In this document: piece after piece, positions 1 through 9,495 of the stretch
Layout of the letters: the number at the start of each line of letters is the position of its first letter
Numbering within the stretch: position 1 is the first letter of the stretch
Source of the DNA: ANME-2 cluster archaeon
Lineage (GTDB): Archaea; Halobacteriota; Methanosarcinia; Methanosarcinales; Methanocomedenaceae
Reading direction: 5' to 3'
NCBI GenBank assembly: GCA_014237145.1
Contig: JAAXOC010000095.1
Coordinates: 1-48,887, forward strand
DNA: 48,887 nucleotides
Made by a program: the position numbers and the translations under genes
Notes under the pieces: model-generated
What the model saw: only the letters and a program-made list of their open reading frames with translations
Told to the model about the DNA's origin: nothing
Database searches by the model: none

Positions 1-1037
1 TATTCTGCATATACTCCTTTTGTAAAACTTACGAGTATTGGCTTAAACTCAAAATCGTCGGCGTACCTGTTGGTCTCTGTTCTTGGATAACTGATAAATC
101 CTGATAGGTACAGTTGCTCTGCGATCTCAAGGGACTGTTCGGGACTCATTCCCAAAAACTTTGATGCGCGCTTTAGGAATTCGGTCGTGTTCAATGGATA
201 TGGCGGATTGGTGGCTGCTTCTTTTACAGTCTTTTTTGTGATCGTTGCCACCTTGCAGTCCTTGATCCTGGAAAACACACAATCAGCTTTCGCTTTATCC
301 TGTATATGCCCCCCGCGGTGCAGTCCTGTAAAATCAGAACCATGCGTGCTAAAAAGTGCTTCTATTTTCCAGAAATCCTTTGATTTGAAATTGCGTATCG
401 CACGCTCGCGTTCGTACACGAACCCACAGGTTGGGGTCTGGCACGGTCCGATCGAGAGGACGCCTTTTGTGCGGACGCGCTCGCGTACCGATAGGGTTAC
501 GTATCTGGTAAACGCCGCTCCCATCTTTAAATCTAGTATCTGGCGCGCTTCTGCTGCCATTGCCATATTCTCATCAGGAGCGACTGGTTCCTCGAATGCC
601 CTGTTTATTTCACCTGTAGAGAGGGATGAGAACCGCGCACGTTTCACCGGTGCTTTTGATACCTTCTCTGCAATGGATCTGGCTTCAAAACCGATGTTCT
701 CTCCTTCCCTGTCAAAATCGCATGCAAGGATGATCTCATCCGCGCTGCTGGCAAGGCGTGTGATGGCATTTGCATAGGATTGTTTTGTCACAGACTTGAC
801 AGGCGCGGTATCAAGGAGCACTTTCGGGTCAACTGCATGCCAGTTGTGGTATTCTTCCGGATAGTCGTATCCCATGATGTGACCGGCAAGCCCCATCACC
901 CGCCACTGCCTGCCATTTTTCTTAAAATCGTAGACCTGGACACCTTCAACAGATATGCGGCTGACACTGTCGCTGCTCAGGATTTTTGCGATCTGGGCTG
1001 CGGCTTTGTTCTTCTCTGTGAATACGACTGTGGTCAT
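1..1037 (-). CDS. topA: DNA topoisomerase I, type IA (3' end outside window)
   Basis: This encodes a type IA topoisomerase that relaxes negatively supercoiled DNA by single-strand passage. The N-terminus starts MTTVVFTEKNKAAAQIAKIL, a Toprim domain, and the acidic Toprim motif CDFDREGEN follows at about residue 115. LSIGPCQTPTCGFVYERE matches the conserved QTPT segment. The motif GFISYPRTETNRY places the catalytic tyrosine at residue 317 (codon 87-89). About 345 codons are visible; the C-terminal part, where archaeal enzymes usually carry zinc ribbons, lies beyond the left edge. The start ATG (1035-1037) was chosen because the protein begins directly with the Toprim strand. It is transcribed leftwards, away from the accessory region. 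The family call is secure; whether it is closer to TopA or to a TopoIII-like branch cannot be settled from this part. Confidence 0.93.
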   Translation of the reverse strand, partial: MTTVVFTEKNKAAAQIAKILSSDSVSRISVEGVQVYDFKKNGRQWRVMGLAGHIMGYDYPEEYHNWHAVDPKVLLDTAPVKSVTKQSYANAITRLASSADEIILACDFDREGENIGFEARSIAEKVSKAPVKRARFSSLSTGEINRAFEEPVAPDENMAMAAEARQILDLKMGAAFTRYVTLSVRERVRTKGVLSIGPCQTPTCGFVYERERAIRNFKSKDFWKIEALFSTHGSDFTGLHRGGHIQDKAKADCVFSRIKDCKVATITKKTVKEAATNPPYPLNTTEFLKRASKFLGMSPEQSLEIAEQLYLSGFISYPRTETNRYADDFEFKPILVSFTKGVYAE

Positions 1038-1096
1038 TCCGGGAAGGTATTGCTTTTATGTTAGATAAAACAAGGAGCTCCAGTAGAGTAAAGAAG

Positions 1097-1110
1097 AGGC
1101 CTTACGGCCT
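1097..1110 (-). terminator. Possible short hairpin terminator after the zinc-ribbon gene
   Basis: AGGCC-TTAC-GGCCT forms a 5-bp stem, 25 bp beyond the stop codon of the upstream minus-strand gene. On the minus strand it is followed by a pyrimidine-rich run (cttcttt). The stem is short, so this is a weak call. Confidence 0.3.
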
Positions 1111-1134
1111 TCCCTCGCCGAATAAGAAAGATTG

Positions 1135-1842
1135 TTATTTCTCATGTGGATTTTTGAAAATGTTATGAATTATTTCTCGACTCAGATTTCTGTTCCAATG
1201 TATCCAGTAACTATCATCTCTATTAAACAGATCTATTATTCGTTTTTTCGGATCGTACCGACCGGAGATTGATGAAAACATTTGATTGAATAATTTGATC
1301 CACCAAACGTGATCCTCTATTGCATTAGAAATTTCAGTCTTCATATATTCGTGATATTCATTATTCGAAATAATCATTTCATTCAGGTCTTTATTTTGCC
1401 TCTCAAGAGTATCTATTCTCGTCTTTAGAAGTTTGAAATCCTCAACAATTTCTTCATCATACTTTCCAATCACTTTAATCCTAATCACTGATTCTGATCC
1501 AGGGTCCACTTCAATACCTGGAGTAGAATCCTGGGATGTGGTGTAAGGTGGGGATGTAGATTTAGACTCCTGCATCACTGCAGTTTTTAATTCTGGTTTT
1601 GGTGTCTGGATGTGAGTGGGTTCGCCAACACTGGGCGATTGAATATTGTTCTTTATGAGATTTTCAAGGGCAGTGACCCTATTATTCAACAATTCTACAT
1701 CAGAAATGACAAAATCTTCAATTGCATTAACCTGAATAAATTTGGATTTACCACACTTCGAGCATCTTGTCCTTACAGTGTCCACCGAACTCTTGACTGA
1801 ATGGCCGCAGTTTTGGCATTTCATCATAATATATTGTTTCAA
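1135..1842 (-). CDS. Zinc-ribbon and coiled-coil protein of unknown function
   Basis: I do not recognise a named family. The first 40 residues hold a zinc ribbon of two CxxC knuckles (MKCQNCGHS and RTRCSKCGKS). A predicted coiled coil follows at about residues 48-65 (VELLNNRVTALENLI), then a Pro/Ser/Thr-rich linker at about 68-115, and a second heptad-like stretch near 130-160 (LLKTRIDTLERQNKDLNEM). The C-terminus is rich in Trp and basic residues. Starts at Met1, Met6 or Met7 are all possible; Met7 gives a protein beginning directly with the zinc ribbon. It lies upstream of topA in the same direction, but about 100 bp and a hairpin separate them, so it is probably a separate unit. A DNA- or RNA-binding adaptor role is plausible but only inferred. 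Confidence 0.6.
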   Translation of the reverse strand: MKQYIMMKCQNCGHSVKSSVDTVRTRCSKCGKSKFIQVNAIEDFVISDVELLNNRVTALENLIKNNIQSPSVGEPTHIQTPKPELKTAVMQESKSTSPPYTTSQDSTPGIEVDPGSESVIRIKVIGKYDEEIVEDFKLLKTRIDTLERQNKDLNEMIISNNEYHEYMKTEISNAIEDHVWWIKLFNQMFSSISGRYDPKKRIIDLFNRDDSYWIHWNRNLSREIIHNIFKNPHEK

Positions 1843-2290
1843 TATTCTCCTCCATTTGCAGGTAATTTCTTATTGAATTAATTGCATTATTAGTATTTAG
1901 CTTTTTGGAATTAATTGTAGTATTTATATAAGCTATTTGGAATAAATGGAATTACATATTTATAAAGAAAAATCCATATTATATACAGCAAGAATAACCT
2001 ATTCAACCTGAACACCCTCACATCATCGGAGAAAATCCACCACAGGTACCAATAGAATTCGCCATTGATACATCAGGCTGCTTGTGAGAAATTATCGATG
2101 AAAGACGTTGAGCCAATCTTTTATTGACCCTTAAAGCGATCCTGGTAGCTGCTGAAACCGGGCCGGAAGAACTGATAAAATGCGGACAGAGGAAAAAGTA
2201 AGATCTGGTCCGAGTGTAAGGAGCATACCATTGAGTTTATCAAAAGTGCTGGCCGGGATCTGGAAGCTGCACTCCTGTGCCAGCACATTG
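1843..2290. other. Gene-free stretch with degenerate coding traces
   Basis: The first 150 bp are very AT-rich and probably hold the promoter of the zinc-ribbon gene. From about 1990 on, composition becomes coding-like and plus-strand frames read sensibly for 20-40 codons between stops (for example around 2205-2320), but I could not assemble them into one gene or recognise a family. It is most likely decayed DNA belonging to the pseudogene that follows. Confidence 0.4.
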
Positions 2291-3040
2291 GCCTATCTAC
2301 GGGATATCATCAGGAATTATGATAGGATGGTTATTGGCACAGTTTTTGAGTAGATAGACGAAGCCGTGGACTTCATACGCAAAAATATCAATGTCGAATT
2401 TGTGATGACAGGCAAACCACAAAGAGATCAAATATGGGATTATCCATTAGAAGCCCTGCGAGAAACCCTTATCAATGCCGTTTGCCATCGGGATTATCCA
2501 ATCTTCTCAAACATAGAAGTATGAGTCTATAACGACAAACTCATGATCAGAAGCCCCAGGTTATTACCCTACGGAATCACACTGGATGAACTATACATAC
2601 CAAATTCATCAACACTTCGAAACAAAGGACTGGCAGAAGTATTGTATGATACTGAATTGATTGAAAGATGGGGTAGTGGCATAGAAAAAATACAACAACA
2701 CTGCCTCGATGGTAGACTTCCTGAATACACGTTTGAGGAATATCAGGGATTCCAGATTGTGTTTAGAAAAGATGTCTATGACGAAGAATATTTCCACAGC
2801 CTGAACCTGAATGAAAGGCAGATCAAAGCTGTGATATATGTCAAGGAAAAAGGACAGATAACGAATAAAAAATATCAGGAAATCTGCGATACATCTGCAA
2901 GGACTTCTTCGAGAGGTCCGGCTGATCTGGTATCAAGAAGACTATTTGAGCAAAAAGGCACTATCGGCAAAGGAACTGAATACACTCTAATACGCCAAAG
3001 ACGCCATAAAGGCGCCATATATGCGCCAAATAAATCATAA
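2291..3040 (+). pseudogene. AlbA_2/HATPase_c_4-type ATP-binding transcriptional regulator, broken
   Basis: One reading frame runs from about 2291 to 3040 and is interrupted by TAG at 2351-2353 and TGA at 2522-2524. It matches the C-terminal two thirds of the schlafen-AlbA/RecG-like ATP-binding proteins: EALRETLINAVCHRDY is the HATPase_c_4 N-box region, GLAEVLYDTELIERWGSG is the conserved GIxKI motif area, and a winged-helix-like tail follows (NERQIKAVIYVKEKGQITN). The stops sit where Gln (FE-stop-IDEA) and Arg (IEV-stop-VYND) would be expected, so single C-to-T changes explain both. The ATG at 2543 would give a 165-residue product without the N-terminal half of the ATP site, so it is unlikely to function. 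The N-terminal AlbA_2 domain is missing here, though a separate fragment of one lies just downstream. Confidence 0.75.
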
Positions 3041-3154
3041 ACACTTTGCAGTGGCCCAACAAAAGTGCCTGGTGAAGGTATGAGTGAATGAATTAATTGG
3101 ATGTAATCTTGAATTGTTAGACACGTGGACTATATACAAAAATCGGTAGAATAG

Positions 3155-3290
3155 ATGACTAACTATATTACTCAAATGATCGCCATGCCTGAAGTCAAAA
3201 CGCTGGAGTTCAAGCGATATCTCTCCTCCCCATAAAATATCCTTAAAACCCTGGTGGCGCCAACACTGCTGGAGCGGGCTTAGTCATTAG
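3155..3290 (+). pseudogene. AlbA_2 domain N-terminal fragment, degenerate
   Basis: MPEVKTLEFKRYLSSP, then a TAA, then NILKTLV reads as the start of an AlbA_2 (schlafen-like) domain, whose family pattern is E-x-LEFKRxLSSPxNILKTLVAFAN. The stop replaces one residue, and small deletions just afterwards disturb the expected FANTAGG. It is probably the start of a second copy of the same regulator family as the pseudogene at 2291-3040. Confidence 0.6.
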
Positions 3291-3299
3291 ATAGGAGGT

Positions 3300-4280
3300 T
3301 GGTTTCCCCATCACACCATTACATAATCACAAGACGTCTTCTGAGAATGTATTTGTGTGATGGAAAATTCGGAAAAAATCACAAACAATCTATTGACACT
3401 GGAATTTTGTGACGATTTCGAGATTATTTACCAGGGAATGAGAGAAAATAGTATTTTATACTTGAGGATTTTGAACATCTTGAGAGAATCAGCCACCACT
3501 GCAGATCGTGATGCATTTCTCCTGCTTCCTTCAGTCCCATTAATATGATCAGATAGTACTCCTGCCGCATGGTTTGATGAAAATGGACCCCTCTTTCCTG
3601 TTCCCCACATAATGCCTGAGTATTTTGCTGGTATTTTAGGTCAGCTCCATGGTTTTAGACACAAATGTGGCTCCTGGTCCAGAAGTTGTACTTGCCCTTT
3701 GTCTTCTGGAAGGTGATCGCACCAGTGCTGCGTTTCCATAGCTCGATACTGGCCTCCAACCCCTACATGTGTCGGGGGAGGTCTCGTAGATCATCCTGAA
3801 TAAGAGTTTTTCCCGCAAGGAGATATGGGGGGATACATGGTTTTGAACTCTTCCCTGTTCATACTCCTGTCCAGGATAATGACACTGGTTATATCGTCTG
3901 GTTTTTTGTTCATTTGGATAAGAGAAATGGAATAAAAAATTATTTTTTACAGCTTTCACTTCATTAACCATATCCATTTCCCCTGTATTTTACATGTAGC
4001 TTTTGAAGAACCATTAAGATTCACTAATATCACAGAATATTTCCACTCCCACAAGCCCCATACCTCTCGCTTTTATGCAAAAACAATACCAAGCTCGTCG
4101 GGTGTACCAGATACTCCGAGTCCATCCAACAGGGTGCTTCCACCCACTGCGCCATTCCCGGGGCGACCATCTTCTCGATGGTTGCCATTCGGCAATACGA
4201 TAGAAACACAGGTCAAATCACTTTGAATAAACAGATAAGAACCCATACATGATAGGTTAAAGTAAATAATCATAACTAAA
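3300..4280 (+). mobile_element. Degenerate transposon copy with a second fragment inside
   Basis: The segment at about 3307-3480 is a diverged copy of the minus-strand sequence at 12290-12460: both start with a TCACAC/G-rich stretch, a CTTCTGAGAATG motif and then MENS-x-x-IT-N-L-L-x-x-x-EFCDD. The segment at about 4080-4260 matches 11961-12140 in the opposite orientation (QGDLTTVTVVLP versus QSDLTCVSIVLP in the other-strand reading). Between these ends lies a minus-strand fragment (about 3486-3640) that is repeated at 4425-4520 and 4636-4680. No intact transposase remains. The order suggests an old element with another element's fragment inserted into it. The rest of 3640-4080 has short coding-like frames only. 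Confidence 0.55.
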
Positions 4281-4424
4281 TTGATATTGTTCTATACAGA
4301 TTTATTTCACCCCACCTCCACAAACGCTGGATGATATCTTCCAAACGACTCCTGCGTCTCTTCAAAGCTCACTTTCAATACCTCGCCTTCATCTCCTTAC
4401 TATGCCCAGCTGCCTTAGCAGACA

Positions 4425-4716
4425 CATCAGCCGCCACTGCAGATCATGGTGCTTTTCTCCTGCCTCCCTCAGTCTCATTAATGTGATCAGATGATACTCC
4501 CTACCGCTCGGTTTGATGGACTGGCGTCTTCTGGATATTCAGCAGCTTGGCCCACTTATCGATCATCTTCTCAAAATGCCGCAGGGTCAGCCTCTTCCAG
4601 GTTCTCACGTTAATGAAAATGTGCCATTTCTTCCTATTTCCCACATAATGCTTGAGTATCTCACTGGCATTGCCAGTCAGCTTCTGTGGTGAGGGGGCTG
4701 ACAGGCGCTGTTGCAT
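4425..4716 (-). pseudogene. Transposase-like C-terminal fragment, degenerate
   Basis: A 71-codon frame (4716 to 4501) contains HYVGNRKKWHIFINVRTW and LRHFEKMIDKWAKLLNIQK. After its stop, coding-like sequence (GVSSDHINETEGGRRKAPR) continues and is repeated, more decayed, at 3486-3575. Repetition at two sites, one end-truncated, fits a transposase remnant, but I cannot assign an IS family. Confidence 0.45.
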
Positions 4717-4794
4717 GCGGGTCAGTAGATGGGGCTCAGGCTGGAGGCTGCGGCAGAAATAATTTCATTACATAATCTGCAGTGGACCTTACAA

Positions 4795-5616
4795 TCACTT
4801 TATCTCGTATTTTTCCACGATCCGCCAGGTATCTTGTTTTCCTTCTACCAGTTCAACGCTCTTGAGCTTTTTCAACTTGCACAAAGCATCTCTCACTCCC
4901 TCGTTGGTGAGAGGCAGACGCCCATTTTTATTCCGTTCATGGTTTGTATGTTCTGCAATAAGGCTTTCTTCGGCCGAGTTATCTGCATCCCGTGCAAGAA
5001 CAAAACCCCAGAATACGCTCGTCTCCTGTTCAGAGAGGTCAATCGTTATCGCTTTAGGTATTCTGGTTAAACTGCCAATTATAAGAAGCACTCCAGCAAC
5101 TACAGGGTCTGCAACAGTTATTAGGGTGGTAGCTATCAATTCAGTCATCGAAAGCAGATCGAGATGAAAATTACGGATCTTGACACTTTTACCCGGTTCT
5201 GTACCGCCTTCTTTAATCTTGATGCGGCGTACTTCCGACTCTTCCGAATCTACTACTATGGATTTAAGGACCACGGCTGCCGAGGGCTCGACAACATTGT
5301 TATCTAAATCCATCTTTGCGGCGAATACCGGCAGGTCCGTCTCCATCGTATCTCGAAGGACGGTTTGAATATTCGCCAAGTGGGTTTCTTCTTTCAATCT
5401 ATCTCGTACATGTTTATACGGAACCAGAAAATCGACCAGTTCTGATGCGAGTCTGTCGCGTTCTTCAGGATCGTTACTGTCTTGCAACCTAAGTTTCAGT
5501 GCGTAGAAGTCATCTTTAATGGTTGCCCAGGCTTCTTGGCCTGTCAGTGAGGGGAGTTCGCTCTCCAGATTCTCAAGTGCTGCAAGTATGTTGTCAGGAG
5601 TCATTATGCTTGACAT
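4795..5616 (-). CDS. CHAT-associated protein with hydrophobic segment and possible winged helix
   Basis: This 273-residue protein is unknown. It lies 15 bp downstream of the TPR-CHAT gene on the same strand and has its own Shine-Dalgarno (agaggaaa), so the two are almost certainly one operon. The N-terminal 100 residues are acidic and helical. Residues about 110-150 look like beta strands. Residues 153-185 (LLSMTELIATTLITVADP followed by VVAGVLLIIGSL) are hydrophobic enough for one or two membrane helices. The C-terminus (about 200-268, with RLPLTNEGVRDALCKLKKL) resembles a winged helix. CHAT proteases commonly sit next to the protein they cleave, so this may be the effector or substrate. That role is inference. 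Confidence 0.7.
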   Translation of the reverse strand: MSSIMTPDNILAALENLESELPSLTGQEAWATIKDDFYALKLRLQDSNDPEERDRLASELVDFLVPYKHVRDRLKEETHLANIQTVLRDTMETDLPVFAAKMDLDNNVVEPSAAVVLKSIVVDSEESEVRRIKIKEGGTEPGKSVKIRNFHLDLLSMTELIATTLITVADPVVAGVLLIIGSLTRIPKAITIDLSEQETSVFWGFVLARDADNSAEESLIAEHTNHERNKNGRLPLTNEGVRDALCKLKKLKSVELVEGKQDTWRIVEKYEIK

Positions 5617-5631
5617 GTTATTTTCCTCTCT

Positions 5632-8600
5632 TTATTTGCCAGTGAAGGTAAAGGCTGCCCAATAATATGGATTGGTATAGGGCTTATCACTGGGATCTCC
5701 ACCCATAACAAGCTCACGGTATGCTTCATTCTGGCTCATTCTGGCAATGGATTTATATGTCTCACCCAATTCTTGTCGTGATGCGTCGCGCAACCACAAT
5801 TGAGCTGAGCGCAATGCCTGATCAGGCGGCAGGCCTTCATTCAGATGTTTGCGATAAAAGTGCTTTATCAGCAAGCTGGTGGCTGCATCGTCAACAGCCC
5901 ACAGGGTACTTGCCACACCAGTAGCACCTGCCTGGAGAAATCCGGTTGGAAGCCCTATGAATTCGTCGGGTGATTGCTGGATATCAGTCATGCCGGTCTC
6001 GCAGGCTGAAAGGATCACAAGCCGCGCTGTGTCAAGGTTAAGGCCCGAAATGATTTCAGACAGGGTCAGGATGTTATTGTTTGCCATCACCAATCCAGAA
6101 TTCATCACATCCTGCCAGTTGTAAAGACCGTGACATGAAAAATGTAAATATGTCCATCCAGGAATCCTTTCTGTAACCTCTTTTTTTGTAGCTTCATTCC
6201 CTGACAGCGTCTTCCGGTGGTCAGGGTCGAACAGGGACTCTACGGCCATGCCCTCTACCGGGGTATAACGTAGATCCTCTGTCGGGTTGATCACTGCCAA
6301 AAGCGAGGCCTTTTGTCGGGTTGTGTCCTGCATGCGCTCGCTGCTTATGCTAAGGGAGTAGGCACTGGGAGCATAACTCATCGAGTAGTCGTCGATGAAG
6401 GCGCGTCTATCTCCATCCACATCTCGCCATGCTGCATGCAGAGGCAACAGCCCCAGATATCCCTGTGGCATCAGGATAACCGGCGCCCCTTCAGCCAGAT
6501 TTAGACTCAGCAGTTTATGGTGAATCGGTTCCATCAGCATAGTCCAGAGCTGGCTTGTGGATTTCTCGATGACATCCAGCCATTGCTCCATGGCAGCTTC
6601 TGTCCCCTCATCGCAGAAGGCAAAATACGCGCCCATCCAGCCGCCCCATTCTTTATCGTCAGCAGGTCCTTGCAGCAGTTTGAGCAGTTCATCTTCGTAG
6701 AGAGAATCCAGCATGACCACGTGATTGGTTTCGACCGAATCTACCCCGTGAGGTATTACAATGACTGCGCTCCCCTTTGAGGTTACGAGCGGCACGACCA
6801 GCGCTCCACCCTCAGGTATAAGTCCCAGAATGCCGGGCAGATCAAGACCTGTGGGCATGAAATCAGGATGCTGTGAGCGCAGATTCTCAACAAGTTTATT
6901 CAGCTCGATACGCTTCTGGCGAAGCAGCTCACCAAGTTCAATGTCGGTACAACGGGCCGGCACATCAGAAGGAAGACGCATCTCGGCTTCCAGCATACGT
7001 ACTGCTTCACGCGCTTCTGACATGGCCTGCCTCTGCGTTTTAGAGAGCATATCCAGGTCGGCATCAGCTAGGGCCAGTGCTTCTGTGAGAAGACGTGTCT
7101 TCCCCTCTTCCAGCCGAAGAACCGCTTTCTTGATCAGCTTCAGTTTCAACAAACAGTACGCTGAACACGCATACAGTCTGGATGTCACACCAACCTCTGC
7201 CTTGCGGCCGATTTCGGTATGCGCCTCTGCCAGAATCGCATTGCCGGCTTCAATCGCACCATCATAATCTGCTAGTGAATTCTTCCAACTCATCTCAGTA
7301 AAGTGCAAATTGCCCAGATTGTGGAGTGTTTGTCGACAATAAGCAGGAAATCGCTCGATAGTCATGACTTTAAGTGCCTGATTGTAGTGGTCGATCGCAA
7401 TATCAATATTTTCGGCCGGTTCCCCCAGTATACGGTCACTGTAGGCAAGAGCCAGGTTGTTCTGGGTTATGGCCCACTTCTCAGGGAATGTCTCGCGTGT
7501 ATAGATTTTCAATGACTGATTGCAGTGGTCAATGGCAAGGTCAATATTTTCGGTACACTCGCCTCGTATGCGGTTACGGTAGGCGAGAGCCAGGTTATTC
7601 TGGGTCATGGCCCAGTCCACCGGGAATGCCTCGCATGTATAGACTTCTAGTGCCTGATTGAAGTGGTCGATGGCAAGTTCAATATTTTCGGCACGCTCGC
7701 CGCGAATATGGTTCCAATAGGTGAGAGCTATGTTGTTCTGGACCGCGGCCCACTTCTCAGGAAATGCTTGGTGTGTATAGACTTCCAGTGCCCGATTGTA
7801 GTGGTCGATGGCAATGTCAAGGTTCTCGACACGCTCCCCACGAATGCGGTTATTGTAGGCGTTCGCCAAGTTGTTCTGGGTCATGGCCCAGTCCTCAGGG
7901 AATGCCCTGCGCGTCCTGACTTCCAGTGCTTTGTTGTAGTGGTCGATGGCAAGGTCAATGTTCTCAGCTCGATCCCCATGGAGGCGATTCCAATAGGAAG
8001 CAGCCAGATTGTTCTGGATCATGCCCCACTGCTCAGGGAATGCCTCGCGTGTATGGACTTCCAGTGCCTGGTTGTAGTGGTCGATGGCACAGTCAAGGTT
8101 CTCGGCCCGATTACCATGGATACAACTCCAGTAGGCGATGGCCAGGTTGTTCTGGGTCATGGCCCAGTCCTCAGAAAATGCCTCGCGTGTATAGACTTCC
8201 AGTGCCCGATTGCAGTAGTCAATGGCACGCTCAATGTTTTTGGCACGCTCCCCAATGATGCGGTTATTATAGGCATTCGCCAGGTTGTTCTGGATCTCGG
8301 CCCACTGCTCTGGAAAAGCCTCATGTGTAAAGACTTCCAGTGCCTGATTGTAGTGGTAGATTGAAAGTTCAAGGTTCTCGGCGCGGGGACCAAGCGGGTT
8401 TAGAGCAAAGCTATTGCTAAGCTCTATCTGCAGATCGGCCCACAGTTCTGGTTGCGCGTTACGGTTCACCAGCCTGAGCGCACTTTGACACAACTCTACG
8501 CGACGCGGCATATCGGACGGACGATTCAAGCTCTGCAATTCTCGATGCAATGCAGAAAACTCGCCTGGACTGGAAACATTAGTAGAGCTCCCTGTCTGGA

Positions 8601-8862
8601 GATGGTCGGCAAAAGCAGCATCAATCCCCTCGCTCTGGCATCGGAGAAGCAGCGAACGGTGATTCTCAAGGAGGCGTATTGCATTTTCGTCATCCTTGTA
8701 TTGCATTAACAGGACTTCAAAGACCTGGACGGCGGCAGGTGTCAGCAGATCGTCCTGATGTGCCTGCACGATCGCTTTGCTCTTGGCCCATGTCTCTGCA
8801 TTTATGAAGGATAGAACGGTATTGACAATGCTTTCCTCATTGAAATGATTCTGATCACTCAT
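5632..8862 (-). CDS. TPR-CHAT caspase-like protease
   Basis: This 1076-residue protein has a helical N-terminus (1-150), a tetratricopeptide array (about 155-530), a long helical linker (about 540-700) and a C-terminal CHAT domain (about 790-1074). CHAT is a clan CD, caspase-like peptidase fold. The catalytic dyad is visible: His911 in YLHFSCHGLY and Cys954 in VILSACETGM. Further conserved CHAT blocks are FIGLPTGFLQAGATGV and ASTLWAVDDAATSLLIKHFY. There is no signal peptide, so it should act in the cytoplasm. TPR-CHAT proteins take part in prokaryotic immunity and regulated cell death, in which the TPR array senses a partner. The start ATG at 8862 has a purine-rich stretch (gggagagat) upstream. 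It is transcribed with the downstream partner gene at 4795-5616. Confidence 0.93.
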   Translation of the reverse strand: MSDQNHFNEESIVNTVLSFINAETWAKSKAIVQAHQDDLLTPAAVQVFEVLLMQYKDDENAIRLLENHRSLLLRCQSEGIDAAFADHLQTGSSTNVSSPGEFSALHRELQSLNRPSDMPRRVELCQSALRLVNRNAQPELWADLQIELSNSFALNPLGPRAENLELSIYHYNQALEVFTHEAFPEQWAEIQNNLANAYNNRIIGERAKNIERAIDYCNRALEVYTREAFSEDWAMTQNNLAIAYWSCIHGNRAENLDCAIDHYNQALEVHTREAFPEQWGMIQNNLAASYWNRLHGDRAENIDLAIDHYNKALEVRTRRAFPEDWAMTQNNLANAYNNRIRGERVENLDIAIDHYNRALEVYTHQAFPEKWAAVQNNIALTYWNHIRGERAENIELAIDHFNQALEVYTCEAFPVDWAMTQNNLALAYRNRIRGECTENIDLAIDHCNQSLKIYTRETFPEKWAITQNNLALAYSDRILGEPAENIDIAIDHYNQALKVMTIERFPAYCRQTLHNLGNLHFTEMSWKNSLADYDGAIEAGNAILAEAHTEIGRKAEVGVTSRLYACSAYCLLKLKLIKKAVLRLEEGKTRLLTEALALADADLDMLSKTQRQAMSEAREAVRMLEAEMRLPSDVPARCTDIELGELLRQKRIELNKLVENLRSQHPDFMPTGLDLPGILGLIPEGGALVVPLVTSKGSAVIVIPHGVDSVETNHVVMLDSLYEDELLKLLQGPADDKEWGGWMGAYFAFCDEGTEAAMEQWLDVIEKSTSQLWTMLMEPIHHKLLSLNLAEGAPVILMPQGYLGLLPLHAAWRDVDGDRRAFIDDYSMSYAPSAYSLSISSERMQDTTRQKASLLAVINPTEDLRYTPVEGMAVESLFDPDHRKTLSGNEATKKEVTERIPGWTYLHFSCHGLYNWQDVMNSGLVMANNNILTLSEIISGLNLDTARLVILSACETGMTDIQQSPDEFIGLPTGFLQAGATGVASTLWAVDDAATSLLIKHFYRKHLNEGLPPDQALRSAQLWLRDASRQELGETYKSIARMSQNEAYRELVMGGDPSDKPYTNPYYWAAFTFTGK
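7290..8400 (-). repeat. Eight tandem 138-bp TPR-coding repeats
   Basis: Within the CHAT gene, a 46-codon unit is repeated about eight times. The consensus reads AENIDLAIDHYNQALEVYTR followed by EAFPEQWAMTQNNLANAY and a short linker. Spacing measured between successive copies of the AIDHYN codons is 138 bp. DNA identity between units is high enough to be seen by eye, which suggests recent expansion or gene conversion. The 46-residue period is longer than the canonical 34-residue TPR. Confidence 0.85.
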
Positions 8863-9495
8863 GTATATCTCTCCCTATATTCGTGTAAAAAATGATCTCA
8901 GGTTGACACACCCATGTGATTTATTCGATGTTTAAACTGATCGTCGCACACCTAATCCCAAATTATTTGAGGCATTTACACGATGTAATTTAGGTTACAT
9001 TCATATTTAAATCTGACCTCAAGTTTTCTCCTTCCTAGCCAAGGTATTAATACATTTCTACAAGTTTCATTGAACTTCTGCATAATTTTTATGACGGCAT
9101 TTTTATTTCTATCCTCCATAAGGTAGGATTCTAACAATAACCAATGGTTCTATCAATCTATAGAATTTTGAGTCTGAAATCTTCTCCATACAGTGTGAAA
9201 GTTTTCCTCTCCTCTCGCTACATACCACCGCCCCACCCGGCGCAAGCCTTTACCCCTCTCACATGCACATACCCGGCTCGCTTTCACTACATATTTATCC
9301 ATCCCGTCAAACCCTCTATTGCCCACACCTGCATTCCTGCCCCCCCTCTCGTTCTGCTCCGCCCGCCATTGTGGTGTATGGGCTGGCAGAGGCTTTTCGA
9401 TTATTCCAGCGGTCTTTGGTTGAGAAGTAAGTATGGATGCTTGGGTAAGTGTTTTGAAGGGGAGGGCTCCGCATGAAATATAATTTTAGAGTTAT
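8863..9495. other. Intergenic region, no supported gene
   Basis: The first 280 bp are AT-rich and should contain the promoter of the CHAT operon. The stretch 9144-9476 has an open plus-strand frame, but its translation is of low complexity (Pro/His/Ser-rich) and unlike a real protein. I see no RNA gene or clear repeat. Confidence 0.5.

Noticed and set aside
187-1064. Two open plus-strand frames inside the first kilobase.
   Set aside because: The minus strand encodes topoisomerase I with clear catalytic motifs across the same bases; the plus frames have no motif and are its shadows.
7303-8364. Several plus-strand open frames with repeated CSGRWQ/VVVDG-like motifs.
   Set aside because: They are antisense readings of the TPR repeats; the apparent repeat pattern comes from the minus-strand gene.
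9144-9476. Open plus-strand frame of 110 codons.
   Set aside because: The translation is Pro/His/Ser-rich low complexity without motif or ribosome binding site.
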